Origin: Rhabdaerophilum sp. SD176
GTDB taxonomy: Bacteria > Pseudomonadota > Alphaproteobacteria > Rhizobiales > Beijerinckiaceae
Length of the DNA: 64,000 bases
Direction of reading: 5' to 3'
Assembly: GCF_030143245.1 (NCBI RefSeq)
Contig: NZ_JARJNS010000010.1
Span: 32,594-96,593, forward strand
Shown here: positions 7,655-16,959 of the stretch, piece after piece
How positions within the stretch are numbered: position 1 is the stretch's first letter
How the letters are laid out: every line of letters begins with the position of its first letter
The notes under the pieces: generated by a model
Told to the model about the DNA's origin: nothing
Seen by the model: only the letters and a program-made list of their open reading frames with translations
Database searches by the model: none
Made by a program: the position numbers and the translations under genes

Positions 7655-9943
7655 CTAGCGCTGCAAGGCAGCCCAGATCGCCTGTGCATTGGCCGGCATG
7701 TCGATATGGCGGATGCCCCTGGCCCGCCGGAGCGCATCGACGATCGCATTCATGACCGCCGGTGCCGCGCCGATCGTCCCGGCCTCGCCGGCCCCCTTCA
7801 CGCCGATCGCGTTTGTCGTGCAGGGCACGTTGCGCGTCTCGAACTGGAAGTTCGGGATATCGGTGGCCCGGGGCATGGCATAGTCGAGGAAGCTGGCGGT
7901 CAGGATCTGGCCCTTCTCGTCCTGGACGAAACGCTCGATCATCGCTTGGCCGATTCCCTGCGCTGCGCCGCCATGGATCTGACCGGCCAGCAGGATCGGG
8001 TTCAACGTCACGCCGAAATCATCGACAATGACGAAATTGACGATCTGCGTTTCCCCGGTCTCCGGATCGATCTCGACCTCGCAGACATGCGTGCCGTTCG
8101 GATAGGTGGCTTCCGGCGGCCGGAACTCGGCCTGCGTCGAGAGCTTGCCCCTCGCAGCCGGCAGGGCGGCAATCTCGGCATAGGTCAGCTGACGGTCGGT
8201 GCCGGCGATCCGGACAGCGCCATCGGCAATCTCGAGATCCCCTTTTCCGGCCTCGAGCGCTTCGGCAGCCAGCGTGGTGACGACATCCGCCAGAAGCTCC
8301 GCCGCCCGCGCCACCGCAGCCCCGCCGACCGGGATGGAGCGCGAGCCGCCCGTGCCCGAACCGGTGGGCGTGTCATTCGTGTCGCCCTGCTTCACGCGGA
8401 TCCGCTCCAGCGGCAGGTCGAGATGCTGCGCCACAAGCTGGGCATAGGCGGTCTCATGCCCCTGACCGTTCGACTGCGTGCCGATTTTCACGGTCACGCC
8501 GCCATCCTTCTCCAGCGTCAGATAGGCCGGCTCGGGCGATCCGCCACCGCAAGCCTCGATATACACGCCGAAGCCGATGCCGCGCAGCCTGCCCGCCTTC
8601 TTCGAGGCCTTGAGCCGGGCCGGGAAGCCCTTCCAGTCCGCCTGGTCGAGCGCAGCCTCCAAATGACCGGCAAAATCCCCGGAATCATAGACCCGCCCGG
8701 TCGCGGTCTTGTACGGCATCTGTTTCGGCTTGATGAAATTCTGCTTGCGCAGCTTCACCCGGTCGAGGCCCAGTTCGTCGGCGATGTAATCGACAAGCCG
8801 CTCGATCGTGTAGGCGGCTTCCGGGCGGCCGGCGCCGCGATAGGCATCGAAGGGCACCGAATTCGAGTAGATCCCGCGGATGCGGGTATAGCCTGCGGGG
8901 ATATCATAGACGCCGGTCAGCATGGTCGAGCCGATCCAGGGGATATAGGGCCCGAATTGCGAGAGATAAGCGCCCATATTGGCGTCCAGCATCACCCGCA
9001 TGGCCAGGAACCGGCCCTTCTCGTCCAGCGCCATCTCGGCCCGGGTGAGATTGTCGCGCCCATGCGCGCAGGCGAAGAAATGCTCCGAACGGTCCGAGGT
9101 CCATCCGACCGGCGCGTCCAGCACCATCGCCGCATGCAGCGCGAGGGGATATTCGCGATACATGAAACTCTTGGTGCCGAACCCGCCGCCGACATCCGGC
9201 GTGACCACGCGCAGGGTGGCCGGGTCCATCCGGAAGATGAACTTGGCGAGGGTATTGCGGATGCCATGCACGCCCTGGCTGCCAAGCGTCACCAGCCAGG
9301 TCCCGCCTTTCGCCGGCTCCGCCACGATGGTGCGGGGCTCCATGTAATTGGCGATGATCCGGCTGTTGACGATGTCGAGCCCGATGACGCGCGGCGCCTT
9401 GGCGAAGATCGCATCGGTCTTCGCCTGATCGCCAAGCACATGGTCGAAGGCGACGTTGCCCGGTGCCTCGGCATGGACAAGCGGCGCCCCGGCCTGACGG
9501 GCTGCTCCGACATCCGAGACGACCGGCGCTTCCTTCCAGCGGATCTCGATGGCTTCGGCCGCGTCCTTGGCCTGTTCGAGCGTCTCGGCCACGATGAAGG
9601 CGACGGCCTCCCCGACATGCCGGACCCGGTCCTTCGGCAGGACCGGATAGGACGGCATCGGCGGCATGGAGCCGTCGGTATTCTTGATCGGCGCCTGGCA
9701 GGGCAGGTCACCGAGATGCGACACCTCGGCATGCGTCAGGATCAGCCGGACACCCGGCATGGCCCGCGCCGCCGCGAGATCCCCCATCGTGAAGGTGGCG
9801 CTGGCGAAGGGCGCCCGCAGCACGAAGCCGTGCAGCTGGCCCTTCGCCCGGTAATCGGTCGCATAATGGCCCTGCCCCGTGAGGAAGCGATGGTCTTCCA
9901 CGCGCGTGAGCGCCTGGCCCATTCCGAATTTCATTGGACGCAT
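7655..9943 (-). CDS. Molybdopterin-binding subunit, xanthine dehydrogenase / CoxL form II family
   Basis: A 762-aa molybdenum hydroxylase large subunit. An aldehyde oxidase/xanthine dehydrogenase a/b hammerhead domain occupies about residues 20-130 and the Mo-binding domain follows. Visible landmarks are VGGGFGTKSFMYRE, the form II CoxL signature AYRGAGRPE instead of the CO-dehydrogenase AYxCSFR, GTQSNGQGHETAYAQL, GSGTGGSRSIPVGG, and the C-terminal VKGAGEAGTIGA with the catalytic Glu. It is therefore not a true CO dehydrogenase; the substrate is probably an aldehyde or N-heterocycle. The usual FAD and [2Fe-2S] subunits are not next to it, so its partners must be encoded elsewhere. Confidence 0.9.
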   Translation of the reverse strand: MRPMKFGMGQALTRVEDHRFLTGQGHYATDYRAKGQLHGFVLRAPFASATFTMGDLAAARAMPGVRLILTHAEVSHLGDLPCQAPIKNTDGSMPPMPSYPVLPKDRVRHVGEAVAFIVAETLEQAKDAAEAIEIRWKEAPVVSDVGAARQAGAPLVHAEAPGNVAFDHVLGDQAKTDAIFAKAPRVIGLDIVNSRIIANYMEPRTIVAEPAKGGTWLVTLGSQGVHGIRNTLAKFIFRMDPATLRVVTPDVGGGFGTKSFMYREYPLALHAAMVLDAPVGWTSDRSEHFFACAHGRDNLTRAEMALDEKGRFLAMRVMLDANMGAYLSQFGPYIPWIGSTMLTGVYDIPAGYTRIRGIYSNSVPFDAYRGAGRPEAAYTIERLVDYIADELGLDRVKLRKQNFIKPKQMPYKTATGRVYDSGDFAGHLEAALDQADWKGFPARLKASKKAGRLRGIGFGVYIEACGGGSPEPAYLTLEKDGGVTVKIGTQSNGQGHETAYAQLVAQHLDLPLERIRVKQGDTNDTPTGSGTGGSRSIPVGGAAVARAAELLADVVTTLAAEALEAGKGDLEIADGAVRIAGTDRQLTYAEIAALPAARGKLSTQAEFRPPEATYPNGTHVCEVEIDPETGETQIVNFVIVDDFGVTLNPILLAGQIHGGAAQGIGQAMIERFVQDEKGQILTASFLDYAMPRATDIPNFQFETRNVPCTTNAIGVKGAGEAGTIGAAPAVMNAIVDALRRARGIRHIDMPANAQAIWAALQR

Positions 9944-10015
9944 GATTGTGCCTGAAGCGTTGCTGCGGGAGGATTCCCGCCGGTTGCATTCAGGATAATC
10001 CGCTGGCCCGGGCTT

Positions 10016-10330
10016 TCAACCCTGCTCGACCGGCTCTCCGGCGAAAAACCAGTCCTTGAAGCCGCCGCGGTAATGCGCGTCGATGGCCCGTCCCTGCTGA
10101 TGGGCCAGCATGGCCGCCTGCATCGAGCGGATCCCGGCGGCGCAGGACAAGACCACCCGCTTGCCTTCGGCAGGGGGCAGATCATCGACCGAGAAGCGGG
10201 ACAGCGGCAGCGACACCGAGCCGGGAATATGCCCGGCCACGAATTCATGCGGCTCGCGCACATCGACCAGCAGGATCGAACCGCTTTCGAGGCCCGCCTT
10301 GATCTCGTCGCGCGTCAGGTCTTCCACCAT
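10016..10330 (-). CDS. Single-domain rhodanese-like protein
   Basis: A 104-aa cytoplasmic protein covering one rhodanese domain: LLVDVREPHEFVAGHIPGS for the conserved DVRE/HIPGA blocks and an active-site loop VVLSCAAGIRS with the persulfide-forming Cys. It probably carries sulfur or handles thiosulfate or cyanide-like acceptors, but the partner is unknown. It lies between the TRAP transporter operon and the molybdenum hydroxylase on the same strand. Molybdenum hydroxylases of this family need a sulfido ligand, so a link is possible but unproven. Confidence 0.88.
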   Translation of the reverse strand: MVEDLTRDEIKAGLESGSILLVDVREPHEFVAGHIPGSVSLPLSRFSVDDLPPAEGKRVVLSCAAGIRSMQAAMLAHQQGRAIDAHYRGGFKDWFFAGEPVEQG

Positions 10331-10417
10331 GAAGCTGCCCTCCCGGCCACATCTGTGCCTGCTGCATCTTGGTTATGCGACAGCCCGCCATGCCGATCAA
10401 CCGGGTCGGGAGGGTGA

Positions 10418-11737
10418 TCAGCTGAGAAGGCGGACAAGCCACAGCGAAAGCGACGGGAAGGCGACGCAGAGCATCAGCCGGACAATATCAACCGCCACGA
10501 AGGGCAGCACGCCACGATAGATCTGCGTGATCGGAATGGAGCGGGCAATCGCGGAAATGACGAAGACGTTGAGCCCCACCGGCGGCGCGACCAGCCCGAT
10601 GCCGACCACGATCAGCACGAGAATGCCGAACCAGATCGCGACCTCGTCGCTCATCATGCCGAAATCGAGGGCCGTGACGATCGGGAAGAAGACCGGCAGG
10701 GTCAGCAGGATCATCGCCAGTTCATCCATCACCGCGCCGAGCACGATGTAGAAGGCCAGCAGGGCGATCAGCACGAGATAGGGCGGCAGGCCCCAGGAGG
10801 TGATGGTCTCGGCCGCATTGGTCGGGAGCTGCGTCAGCGCAAGGAAGCCGTTGAACACTTCGGCCCCGAGCAGGATCATGAAGATCATGCCGCAGGTCTC
10901 GGCAGACTGGCGCAGCGACAGCCCGAATTTCTCGAGCGTCATCGTCCGCCGGATGAGCCCGTCCACCAGCACGGCCACGGCACCGACCGCCGCCGCTTCG
11001 GTGGGCGTGAAAATGCCGCCGTAAATGCCACCGACCACCACGACCGCGATCATGATGGAGGACCAGACACCCCCCAGTGCCTTCAGCCGCTCCGGCCAGG
11101 GGAGCGGCGCATGGACCGGCATCGCCTCCGGGTTGCGGCGGGCGAGCCACAGGATCACCAGGACATAGAACAGGGCGGCCATCAGCCCGGGAATGAGCGC
11201 GGCCATGAACAGCTTGACGATGTTCTGCTCGGTCGAGATCGCATAGACAACGAGGATCACCGAGGGCGGGATCAGGATGCCCAGCGTGCCACCCACCGCG
11301 ACCGTTCCGGCCGAGATGCCCGGCGCGTAGCCGTCGCGGATCATTTCCGGCAGGGCCGCCCGGCCAAACGTGGCTGTGGTCGCCACCGAGGAACCGCAGA
11401 TCGCGCCGAAAGCCGTGCAGGAGCCGATTACCGCAATGCCCATGCCGCCGCGCCGGTGGCCGACAAGTGCTGCCATCGCCCGGAACAGGCCGGAGGACAG
11501 GCCGGTTTTCTCGGCGAAGGCGCCCATCAGCACAAAAAGCGGGATGACTGACAGCGTGTAGTTCGAGAACAGGTAATAGGGCGTTGTCTTCAGATAATTG
11601 AGGAAGACCGGCATCCCCACGAACGAGGCATAGCCCGCCCCGCCCACAACCAGCATGGCGAGGCCAACCGGCATGCGCAGCGCGATCAGGAGGAGCATCC
11701 CGGCAAAGCCGAGCAGGGCGATCGCGTTGCCGCTCAT
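10418..11737 (-). CDS. dctM: TRAP transporter large permease DctM
   Basis: A 439-aa membrane protein of the ion-transporter superfamily with about 12 helices. It carries the DctM blocks GSCTAFGAICGSSVATTATFG, GGTLGILIPPSVILVVYA and GLVAPPVGLNVFV. It forms the secondary transport unit driven by a sodium or proton gradient, together with the small permease whose stop lies 4 bp upstream. Genes run dctP-dctQ-dctM on the minus strand. Confidence 0.94.
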   Translation of the reverse strand: MSGNAIALLGFAGMLLLIALRMPVGLAMLVVGGAGYASFVGMPVFLNYLKTTPYYLFSNYTLSVIPLFVLMGAFAEKTGLSSGLFRAMAALVGHRRGGMGIAVIGSCTAFGAICGSSVATTATFGRAALPEMIRDGYAPGISAGTVAVGGTLGILIPPSVILVVYAISTEQNIVKLFMAALIPGLMAALFYVLVILWLARRNPEAMPVHAPLPWPERLKALGGVWSSIMIAVVVVGGIYGGIFTPTEAAAVGAVAVLVDGLIRRTMTLEKFGLSLRQSAETCGMIFMILLGAEVFNGFLALTQLPTNAAETITSWGLPPYLVLIALLAFYIVLGAVMDELAMILLTLPVFFPIVTALDFGMMSDEVAIWFGILVLIVVGIGLVAPPVGLNVFVISAIARSIPITQIYRGVLPFVAVDIVRLMLCVAFPSLSLWLVRLLS

Positions 11738-11741
11738 GCTG

Positions 11742-12266
11742 TCACCGTGTGCTGGAAGAAAAAAGCCCGGTCAGGCCGCGCCACAAGGCCAGCCCCGCCA
11801 GAAAGAAGCAGAGCGCTGTGCAAGTCCAGACCGCCGGTGCCAGGGGCAAGCCCAGAACCATCGAGCGCGTGCCGGATTGCACCATGCCGAGCGCCCCCTG
11901 GCCCAGTTGCCAGGCCATGAGGCCCAGAACCAGCCCGGCCACGATTTCCCAGAGGGAATCGACCCACGCCTTCCAGCGGGGCGACCATTTCTGCGAGGCC
12001 GCATCAACGATGACATGCCCTTTCCGCGCCTGGCAGAAGGGCAGGAAACAGAACACCGACACCGCCGTCAGCATCTGCGCGAGTTCGAAATCCCCCGGCA
12101 CGCCCGCGCCACCCACCCAGCGCGAGCGCAGGGCGATGCTGGTCACGACCATCAGCGCCAGACCGACGGAAAGCAGCCCCCCCGCCATGGCGACAAGGGC
12201 CGCAATCCGCCCGATTCGCGAATCGGGCGCGCCGGCCGAAGCCGGCGCTTCCGTTTCGACACTCAT
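11742..12266 (-). CDS. dctQ: TRAP transporter small permease DctQ
   Basis: A 174-aa protein with four predicted membrane helices. It has the DctQ pattern RWVGGAGVPGDFELAQMLTAVSVFCFLPFCQARKGHVIVD after helix 2. It stabilises and assists the large permease. Its start overlaps the stop of the binding-protein gene by 4 bp, and dctM begins just after its own stop. The N-terminal 25 residues are polar and poorly conserved. Confidence 0.92.
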   Translation of the reverse strand: MSVETEAPASAGAPDSRIGRIAALVAMAGGLLSVGLALMVVTSIALRSRWVGGAGVPGDFELAQMLTAVSVFCFLPFCQARKGHVIVDAASQKWSPRWKAWVDSLWEIVAGLVLGLMAWQLGQGALGMVQSGTRSMVLGLPLAPAVWTCTALCFFLAGLALWRGLTGLFSSSTR

Positions 12267-13309
12267 GCGCGGGCAGCTTCGGCGATCATGGACTCGGCCG
12301 CTGCCAGCAGCTTGCCACCATCGAGGCCCTTGTCCTTCATGCCCTTCAGCCAGGCCTCGCGCACCGGCTCGACCGCCTTGCGCCAGCGGATATTCTCCTC
12401 GATGGAGAGCGTGGTAATCGAATTTCCACGCTTGCGGACCATGTCCGAAACCGCCACGGCCTGATCATCCCAGACCTTGCCGGCCATGCGCGCGGCGAAC
12501 TCGCCGGAATTCTTGTCGAGCACGGCGCGGAGATCAGCCGGCATGGCCTGGTATTTGGGCTTGTTCATCGCCAGCACGAAGGTCGCGACATAGAAGGTCG
12601 GCGAGCCGAGAATCTCGAGATGGTTCTTGACCAGCTCATGCACCTTGATCGCCGGCACCACTTCCCACGGCACGACGCAGCCGTCGATGACGCGCTGGGC
12701 GAGGCTTTCCGGAACCTGCGGGATCGGCATGCCGACAGCCGTCGCGCCGAGCGCCTTGAGGGCCTCGCCGGCCAGACGGGTCGGGAAGCGGATTTTCAGC
12801 CCCGCCAGGTCCTCCATCTTCGCGACCGGCTTGTTGGTGTGGATCAACCCGTGATCATGCGACCAGAAGCAGATCGGATGGACGTCCTTGAACTCGTCCT
12901 TGAGATACTGGTCGGCGAATTTCTGCAGCGCGATCGAATTCGGCAGCGCATTCTTGGCCGGAACGAAGGGCAGCTCGAAGGTCTCGATCCCCGGGAAACG
13001 GCCCGGCGTGTTGCCCGGCAGCGTCCAGACGAGGTCAGCCACGCCGTCGCGCGCCTGGTCGAAGAGCTGCGGCGGCGCACCGCCGAGCTGCATCGAGGGG
13101 AAGATGTCGATCTTGATGCGGCCGTTCGAATCGGCGGCGACCTTGTCGGCCCAGGGCTTCAGGAACCGGGCATGCCCGTTCGAGACCGGGGGCAGGAAGT
13201 GATGCATCTTCAGCGTTACTTCGGCGGCATTGGCCCGCGTGACACGAAGAACGGCCGGGGCGGCAACGCCCAGGGCCGCAAGGCGCATGGCCTGACGACG
13301 ATCAATCAT
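12263..13309 (-). CDS. dctP: TRAP transporter solute-binding protein DctP
   Basis: A 348-aa periplasmic binding protein. The start MIDRRQAMRLAALGVAAPAV has a twin-arginine-like signal peptide and is preceded by GGGAGGGAG; a longer reading to 13510 has no support. The mature part (EVTLKMHHFLPPVSNGHARFLKPWADKV, FPSMQLGGAPPQLFDQARDG, PIPQVPESLAQRVIDGCVVPWEV) is typical of DctP proteins for C4-dicarboxylate-like or other organic acids. The exact ligand is not predictable. It heads a complete dctPQM operon. Confidence 0.93.
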   Translation of the reverse strand: MIDRRQAMRLAALGVAAPAVLRVTRANAAEVTLKMHHFLPPVSNGHARFLKPWADKVAADSNGRIKIDIFPSMQLGGAPPQLFDQARDGVADLVWTLPGNTPGRFPGIETFELPFVPAKNALPNSIALQKFADQYLKDEFKDVHPICFWSHDHGLIHTNKPVAKMEDLAGLKIRFPTRLAGEALKALGATAVGMPIPQVPESLAQRVIDGCVVPWEVVPAIKVHELVKNHLEILGSPTFYVATFVLAMNKPKYQAMPADLRAVLDKNSGEFAARMAGKVWDDQAVAVSDMVRKRGNSITTLSIEENIRWRKAVEPVREAWLKGMKDKGLDGGKLLAAAESMIAEAARA

Positions 13310-13451
13310 GTCGAATCTCCCTCCCGGAATTGGTTGCATGCGAGACTGACACGCTCGCTTGCCCCGGAATGAAGCCGGAACACGCGCATTAGGCAAGCCC
13401 TTTCGACCGCCGATCGGGCATTTGTTCGCATGGCCGGAATCGGCGCCGGCC

Positions 13452-14258
13452 TCAGACGGGGAGCGATTCACCCTCCCGGGCGAGGCCCGATCCGGGGCGT
13501 CGGCGCGCAAGCTCCTGCTCCCGCTGGGACATCAGTTCATCATCATGGACAGGGTTATGGTGAAAGCCGACCAGCCGGGAAACGCCGGCCGCATCGGCAA
13601 GCTGCAGGGCCCCCTCGATCGTGGCATGGCCCCAGCCGCGCCGGACCTCCCGCTCTGATTCGGTGAACATCGTGTCATGCACCAGCAGATTGGCACCGCG
13701 CGCAAAGGCGACCCACGCGGAATCCGGCTCCTCCGGCTGTTCGAGATCCGTTGCATAGACGAAGGAACGCGCGCCGTCCGCCACCCGGAAGGCGGTGGAC
13801 CCGCCGGGATGTTCCAAAGGATGCGTGCGGATGTTGAGGGCGCCAGCGTCGAAAGCTGCGCCGGCTGCATGCTGCCGGCAGGCTGCCCGCCCGAGCACCC
13901 CGGCAATGCCGGCCGGAAAATACGGCGGGGAGAGGATCGCCGCCACCAGCGCTTCCAGCGCGAGGCCGCCCTCGGGGGCAGCATGGATGCGCAGATCGGT
14001 CTCCGCCGGCAGGCTCATGAGCAGGTAGGGCAAGCCCATCACATGGTCATGATGGAAATGGCTGAGCAGGATATCGACCACGCGCGGCGGGTTCACCTCC
14101 AGCGCGCGGGCCAGCGAGGTGGCGCCGGTTCCGGCATCGAGCACCAGCAGGTGATCGCCGGAACGCAGCGAGAGGCAGGCCGTATGATGGCCGAACCGGC
14201 TGAAAGCCATACCGGAGGCGGGGTGCGATCCTCGTGCCCCCCAGACGTCAAGATGCAT
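13452..14258 (-). CDS. MBL-fold metallo-hydrolase
   Basis: A 268-aa metallo-beta-lactamase-fold protein. It starts WGARGSHPASG and has LVLDAGTGATSLARAL, the metal motif HFHHDH (SHFHHDHVMGLPYL), a further His in HPLEHPGG, Asp in YATDLE, and the late HHNPVHDDE. This is the RNase Z/PhnP-like branch often annotated as cAMP phosphodiesterase or general hydrolase; the substrate is unknown. It precedes the dctPQM operon on the same strand, 142 bp away. Confidence 0.86.
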   Translation of the reverse strand: MHLDVWGARGSHPASGMAFSRFGHHTACLSLRSGDHLLVLDAGTGATSLARALEVNPPRVVDILLSHFHHDHVMGLPYLLMSLPAETDLRIHAAPEGGLALEALVAAILSPPYFPAGIAGVLGRAACRQHAAGAAFDAGALNIRTHPLEHPGGSTAFRVADGARSFVYATDLEQPEEPDSAWVAFARGANLLVHDTMFTESEREVRRGWGHATIEGALQLADAAGVSRLVGFHHNPVHDDELMSQREQELARRRPGSGLAREGESLPV

Positions 14259-14358
14259 GTCATGCCCCTGGTTGTTCAGGAGCAGCCATCCTGACGGCAG
14301 GCGCCCGGGCCGGCAGTGCGTCAGCGCACAATGGCGGCCGCGATCCGGCCGGGCGCGC

Positions 14359-15834
14359 TCAATAGGCGTTCTTGGTATTGAGCAGCGAAAGCGGGGTCAT
14401 CGCCAGGATGTAGAGATCGAGCGGGAGCGACCAGTTCTCGATGTAATAGAGGTCATGCTCGACACGACGCTCGATCTTCTCGAGTGTGTCGGTCTCGCCG
14501 CGCCAGCCATTGATCTGCGCCCAACCGGTAATGCCGGGCTTCATGCGATGCCGGGCATAATAGCCGTCGACCACATCCTGGTAGAGCTGGTTGGCGGCCT
14601 TGGACTGCGTGGCATGCGGCCGGGGCCCGACCAGCGAGAGTTCGCCCCGCAGCACGTTGATCAGCTGCGGCAATTCGTCGATCGAGGTCTTGCGGATGAA
14701 CCGCCCCACGCGCGTCACGCGCGGATCATCCTTCGTGACTTGCTTCGCACCGTGGGCATCGGTCCGGTCGGTATACATCGAGCGGAATTTCAGCACGCCG
14801 ATCATATTGTTGTTGAAGCCGTAGCGCTGCTGGCGGAACAGGATCGGCCCTTTGGATTCGAGCTTCACCGCCAGTGCGACAGCCAGCATCAACGGCGAGA
14901 GCACGACCAGCGCGAGCGCCGCCACCACGCGGTCGAACACCGCCTTGAGCGCCGAGTTCCAGTCCGAGAGCGGGCGGTCGAACACGGCAAGGAACGGCAC
15001 GTCACCAATATACGAATAGGCGCGCTTGGAGAGCTTCAGCCGCGAGGCATGGGCCGCGATCCGCACGTCGATCGGCAATTGCCACAGCTTCCTGACGAGA
15101 TGGAGGATGCGCTCCTCCGCCGTCGCCGGCAGCGCGATGATGAGCAGATCGACCGATTGCTCGCGGCAATAGGATTCCAGTTCGTCGAAGGTCCCGATCT
15201 TGCGGTAGACGTCGACCGCATCAGGCGAGCGTTCGCCGCCACGGTCATCGAAGACGCCGAGAATACGGATGGCCCGGTTGCCAGAGCGCGATAGCCGGCG
15301 GATGAGGTCCTCGGCCGGCTTGCCACCACCGACAATCACCGCGCGCCGCGCCAGATCGCCGCGCATTTCCGCATCGGAGATCGCCACCGAGGCCAGCAAC
15401 CGGAAGAAGACAAGCAGGATCAGGCTGAAGAGCAGCCAGCCCAGCAGCCAAAGGCGCAGCGCCATGATGTCGAAGCCGATCAGGAAGAGCAGCCCCGTCA
15501 TGACGACGAAGGCCCCGCCCAGGGCATAGATCACGGATTTGATCTGCCTCGGCAGCATCGCCAGCGCGGCGAGCGTGTAGCCCCAGAGCCGCTGGAGGAA
15601 ATAGACGGTCAACCCTGTCACCGACGCGACGAGAAGGAAAGCCGTTCCGTCGCCGCCGAAACTGGCTGGCAGAAAGGCCATGGCGCTCCAGAGCCCGCAG
15701 CCCACAAGGGTCATGATGTCGAAGACCAGCACGAGGCCGATGATCTTCTGCTTGGATGCCCGCCGGATCCAGCCGGCCATGCGGTCCGACAGCGTGGCAC
15801 CCGGCCTTTCGTGCTCCGTCAAATCCAGCGACAT
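14359..15834 (-). CDS. Undecaprenyl-phosphate glycosylphosphotransferase (WbaP/ExoY-type)
   Basis: A 491-aa inner-membrane enzyme that starts exopolysaccharide repeat units by moving a sugar-1-phosphate to undecaprenyl phosphate. It has four N-terminal helices, a central CoA-binding-like Rossmann domain (VIVGGGKPAEDLIRRL) and the C-terminal bacterial sugar-transferase domain with KFRSMYTD, TSIDELPQLINVLRGELSLVGPRPH and GITGWAQINGWRGET. I chose the ATG at 15834 because AAGGTGGAG lies at the right distance; the reading to 15873 adds 13 unconserved residues. It is transcribed away from an AT-rich regulatory region. Confidence 0.92.
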   Translation of the reverse strand: MSLDLTEHERPGATLSDRMAGWIRRASKQKIIGLVLVFDIMTLVGCGLWSAMAFLPASFGGDGTAFLLVASVTGLTVYFLQRLWGYTLAALAMLPRQIKSVIYALGGAFVVMTGLLFLIGFDIMALRLWLLGWLLFSLILLVFFRLLASVAISDAEMRGDLARRAVIVGGGKPAEDLIRRLSRSGNRAIRILGVFDDRGGERSPDAVDVYRKIGTFDELESYCREQSVDLLIIALPATAEERILHLVRKLWQLPIDVRIAAHASRLKLSKRAYSYIGDVPFLAVFDRPLSDWNSALKAVFDRVVAALALVVLSPLMLAVALAVKLESKGPILFRQQRYGFNNNMIGVLKFRSMYTDRTDAHGAKQVTKDDPRVTRVGRFIRKTSIDELPQLINVLRGELSLVGPRPHATQSKAANQLYQDVVDGYYARHRMKPGITGWAQINGWRGETDTLEKIERRVEHDLYYIENWSLPLDLYILAMTPLSLLNTKNAY

Positions 15835-15936
15835 ACCCAAACTCCACCTTCTGGGGCGGACGCTATTCGACAACCTTGGCGATTCCGTTAATCGGATAGT
15901 TTGAATAGACTGGTATTCGCAATATTTACGATTTGT

Positions 15937-16045
15937 TTGCCATAATTCTGCCGCCAGTTCGACAAATTTAACTTTTTCTCAATCATGAATTTCCAGTTGC
16001 CACAATTTGCCACAATTCAGCCAAGACCTGACTACAAATGGCAAA
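15937..16045. promoter_or_regulatory. AT-rich divergent control region with repeated TTGCCA(C/T)AAT element
   Basis: The 299-bp gap between the glycosylphosphotransferase and the porin is unusually AT-rich and holds no gene. TTGCCATAAT (15937-15946), TTGCCACAAT (15997-16006) and TTGCCACAAT (16007-16016) are near-identical, the last two in exact 10-bp tandem. AAATGGCAAA (16036-16045) is a reverse copy of the core. One helical turn between copies suggests cooperative binding of one regulator. Confidence 0.55.
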
Positions 16046-16133
16046 CCTATTGTTACCTGAAAGCTACAGACTCGGCGATGCATTCATCTTACTTGCTGCA
16101 GCCAGACTGATTTGTCTTATGGAAGGAGTCCCC

Positions 16134-16796
16134 ATGAAAAAGTTCCTGCTTGCGACGACGCTGCTGGCTGGCGCGATGACCTCGGCCCAGGCGGCTGACC
16201 TCGCCACCCGCAAGTCGCCCCCGCCGGCGGCCCTGCCGGTCATGGCGCAATATAACTGGACCGGCTTCTATGCCGGGATCCAGGGCGGCGGCGGCTTCGG
16301 TGGCAACAGCCGTCACACCAACGGCGCGGTGCGTTCGGGCCAGATCGAGCTGAGCGGCGGCCTCGTCGGCGTGACGCTCGGCTACAACCACCAGTTCGGT
16401 AATTTCGTTGCCGGTATCGAAGGTGACTATGCCTGGTCCAGCCTGAACGGCTCGAGCGGCACGAACTGCGCGGCACCGGGCTGCAAGACCGACATCCGCT
16501 CGTTCGGCACGCTGCGTGGCCGTCTCGGCTACTCGTTCGACCGCATCATGCCGTATGTCACCGGCGGTCTCGCCATCGCCGACATCAAGCACTCGGCCGG
16601 CGCCTTCTCCGGTTCGGATTTCCGGGCCGGCTGGGCCATCGGTGGTGGTGTCGAAGCGGCACTGACCCGCAACATCTCGGTCAAGGGTGAATACCTCTAT
16701 TATGATTTCGCCCGCCAGACCTACAATTCGGCCGGCAACCTTGGCGCCAATGCCAACGGCCACATCCTCCGCGCCGGCGTGAACTACAAGTTCTGA
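16134..16796 (+). CDS. Outer membrane beta-barrel protein, Omp25/Omp31 family
   Basis: A 220-aa outer membrane protein with signal peptide MKKFLLATTLLAGAMTSAQAA. The barrel shows the family's opening YNWTGFYAGIQGGGGFGG, alternating beta strands, KGEYLYYDFA, and a C-terminal HILRAGVNYKF ending in aromatic Phe, the BamA recognition signal. GGAAGGAG 6-13 bp upstream fixes the start; an in-frame ATG at 16038 would bury the signal peptide. It is preceded by an AT-rich control region and followed by a strong terminator, so it is probably a highly expressed single gene. Confidence 0.95.
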   Translation: MKKFLLATTLLAGAMTSAQAADLATRKSPPPAALPVMAQYNWTGFYAGIQGGGGFGGNSRHTNGAVRSGQIELSGGLVGVTLGYNHQFGNFVAGIEGDYAWSSLNGSSGTNCAAPGCKTDIRSFGTLRGRLGYSFDRIMPYVTGGLAIADIKHSAGAFSGSDFRAGWAIGGGVEAALTRNISVKGEYLYYDFARQTYNSAGNLGANANGHILRAGVNYKF

Positions 16797-16820
16797 CCAG
16801 GCTTGACCGCGCGAACACAG

Positions 16821-16846
16821 ACCCCGGCTCCGGCCGGGGTTTTTTG
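16821..16846 (+). terminator. Intrinsic terminator of the porin gene
   Basis: An 8-bp perfect stem (ACCCCGGC / GCCGGGGT, 16821-16828 and 16833-16840) with a TCCG tetraloop is followed by a run of T to 16845. Confidence 0.93.
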
Positions 16847-16959
16847 TTGCATCCACCCCGAAGGAATTGCCAGAAACAGGTTGAGCCACGATGGATCGAG
16901 CCGGCGCCGACAGCCAGATTGGCGCGTTTATTGCTGACCATCCCGGCAGGAGGCCCGCC

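Noticed and set aside
7505..9955. 816-codon plus-strand reading frame opposite the molybdenum hydroxylase
   Set aside because: Antisense shadow in GC-rich DNA. The minus frame has a complete recognisable family; the plus frame has none and is rich in Arg, Gly and His.
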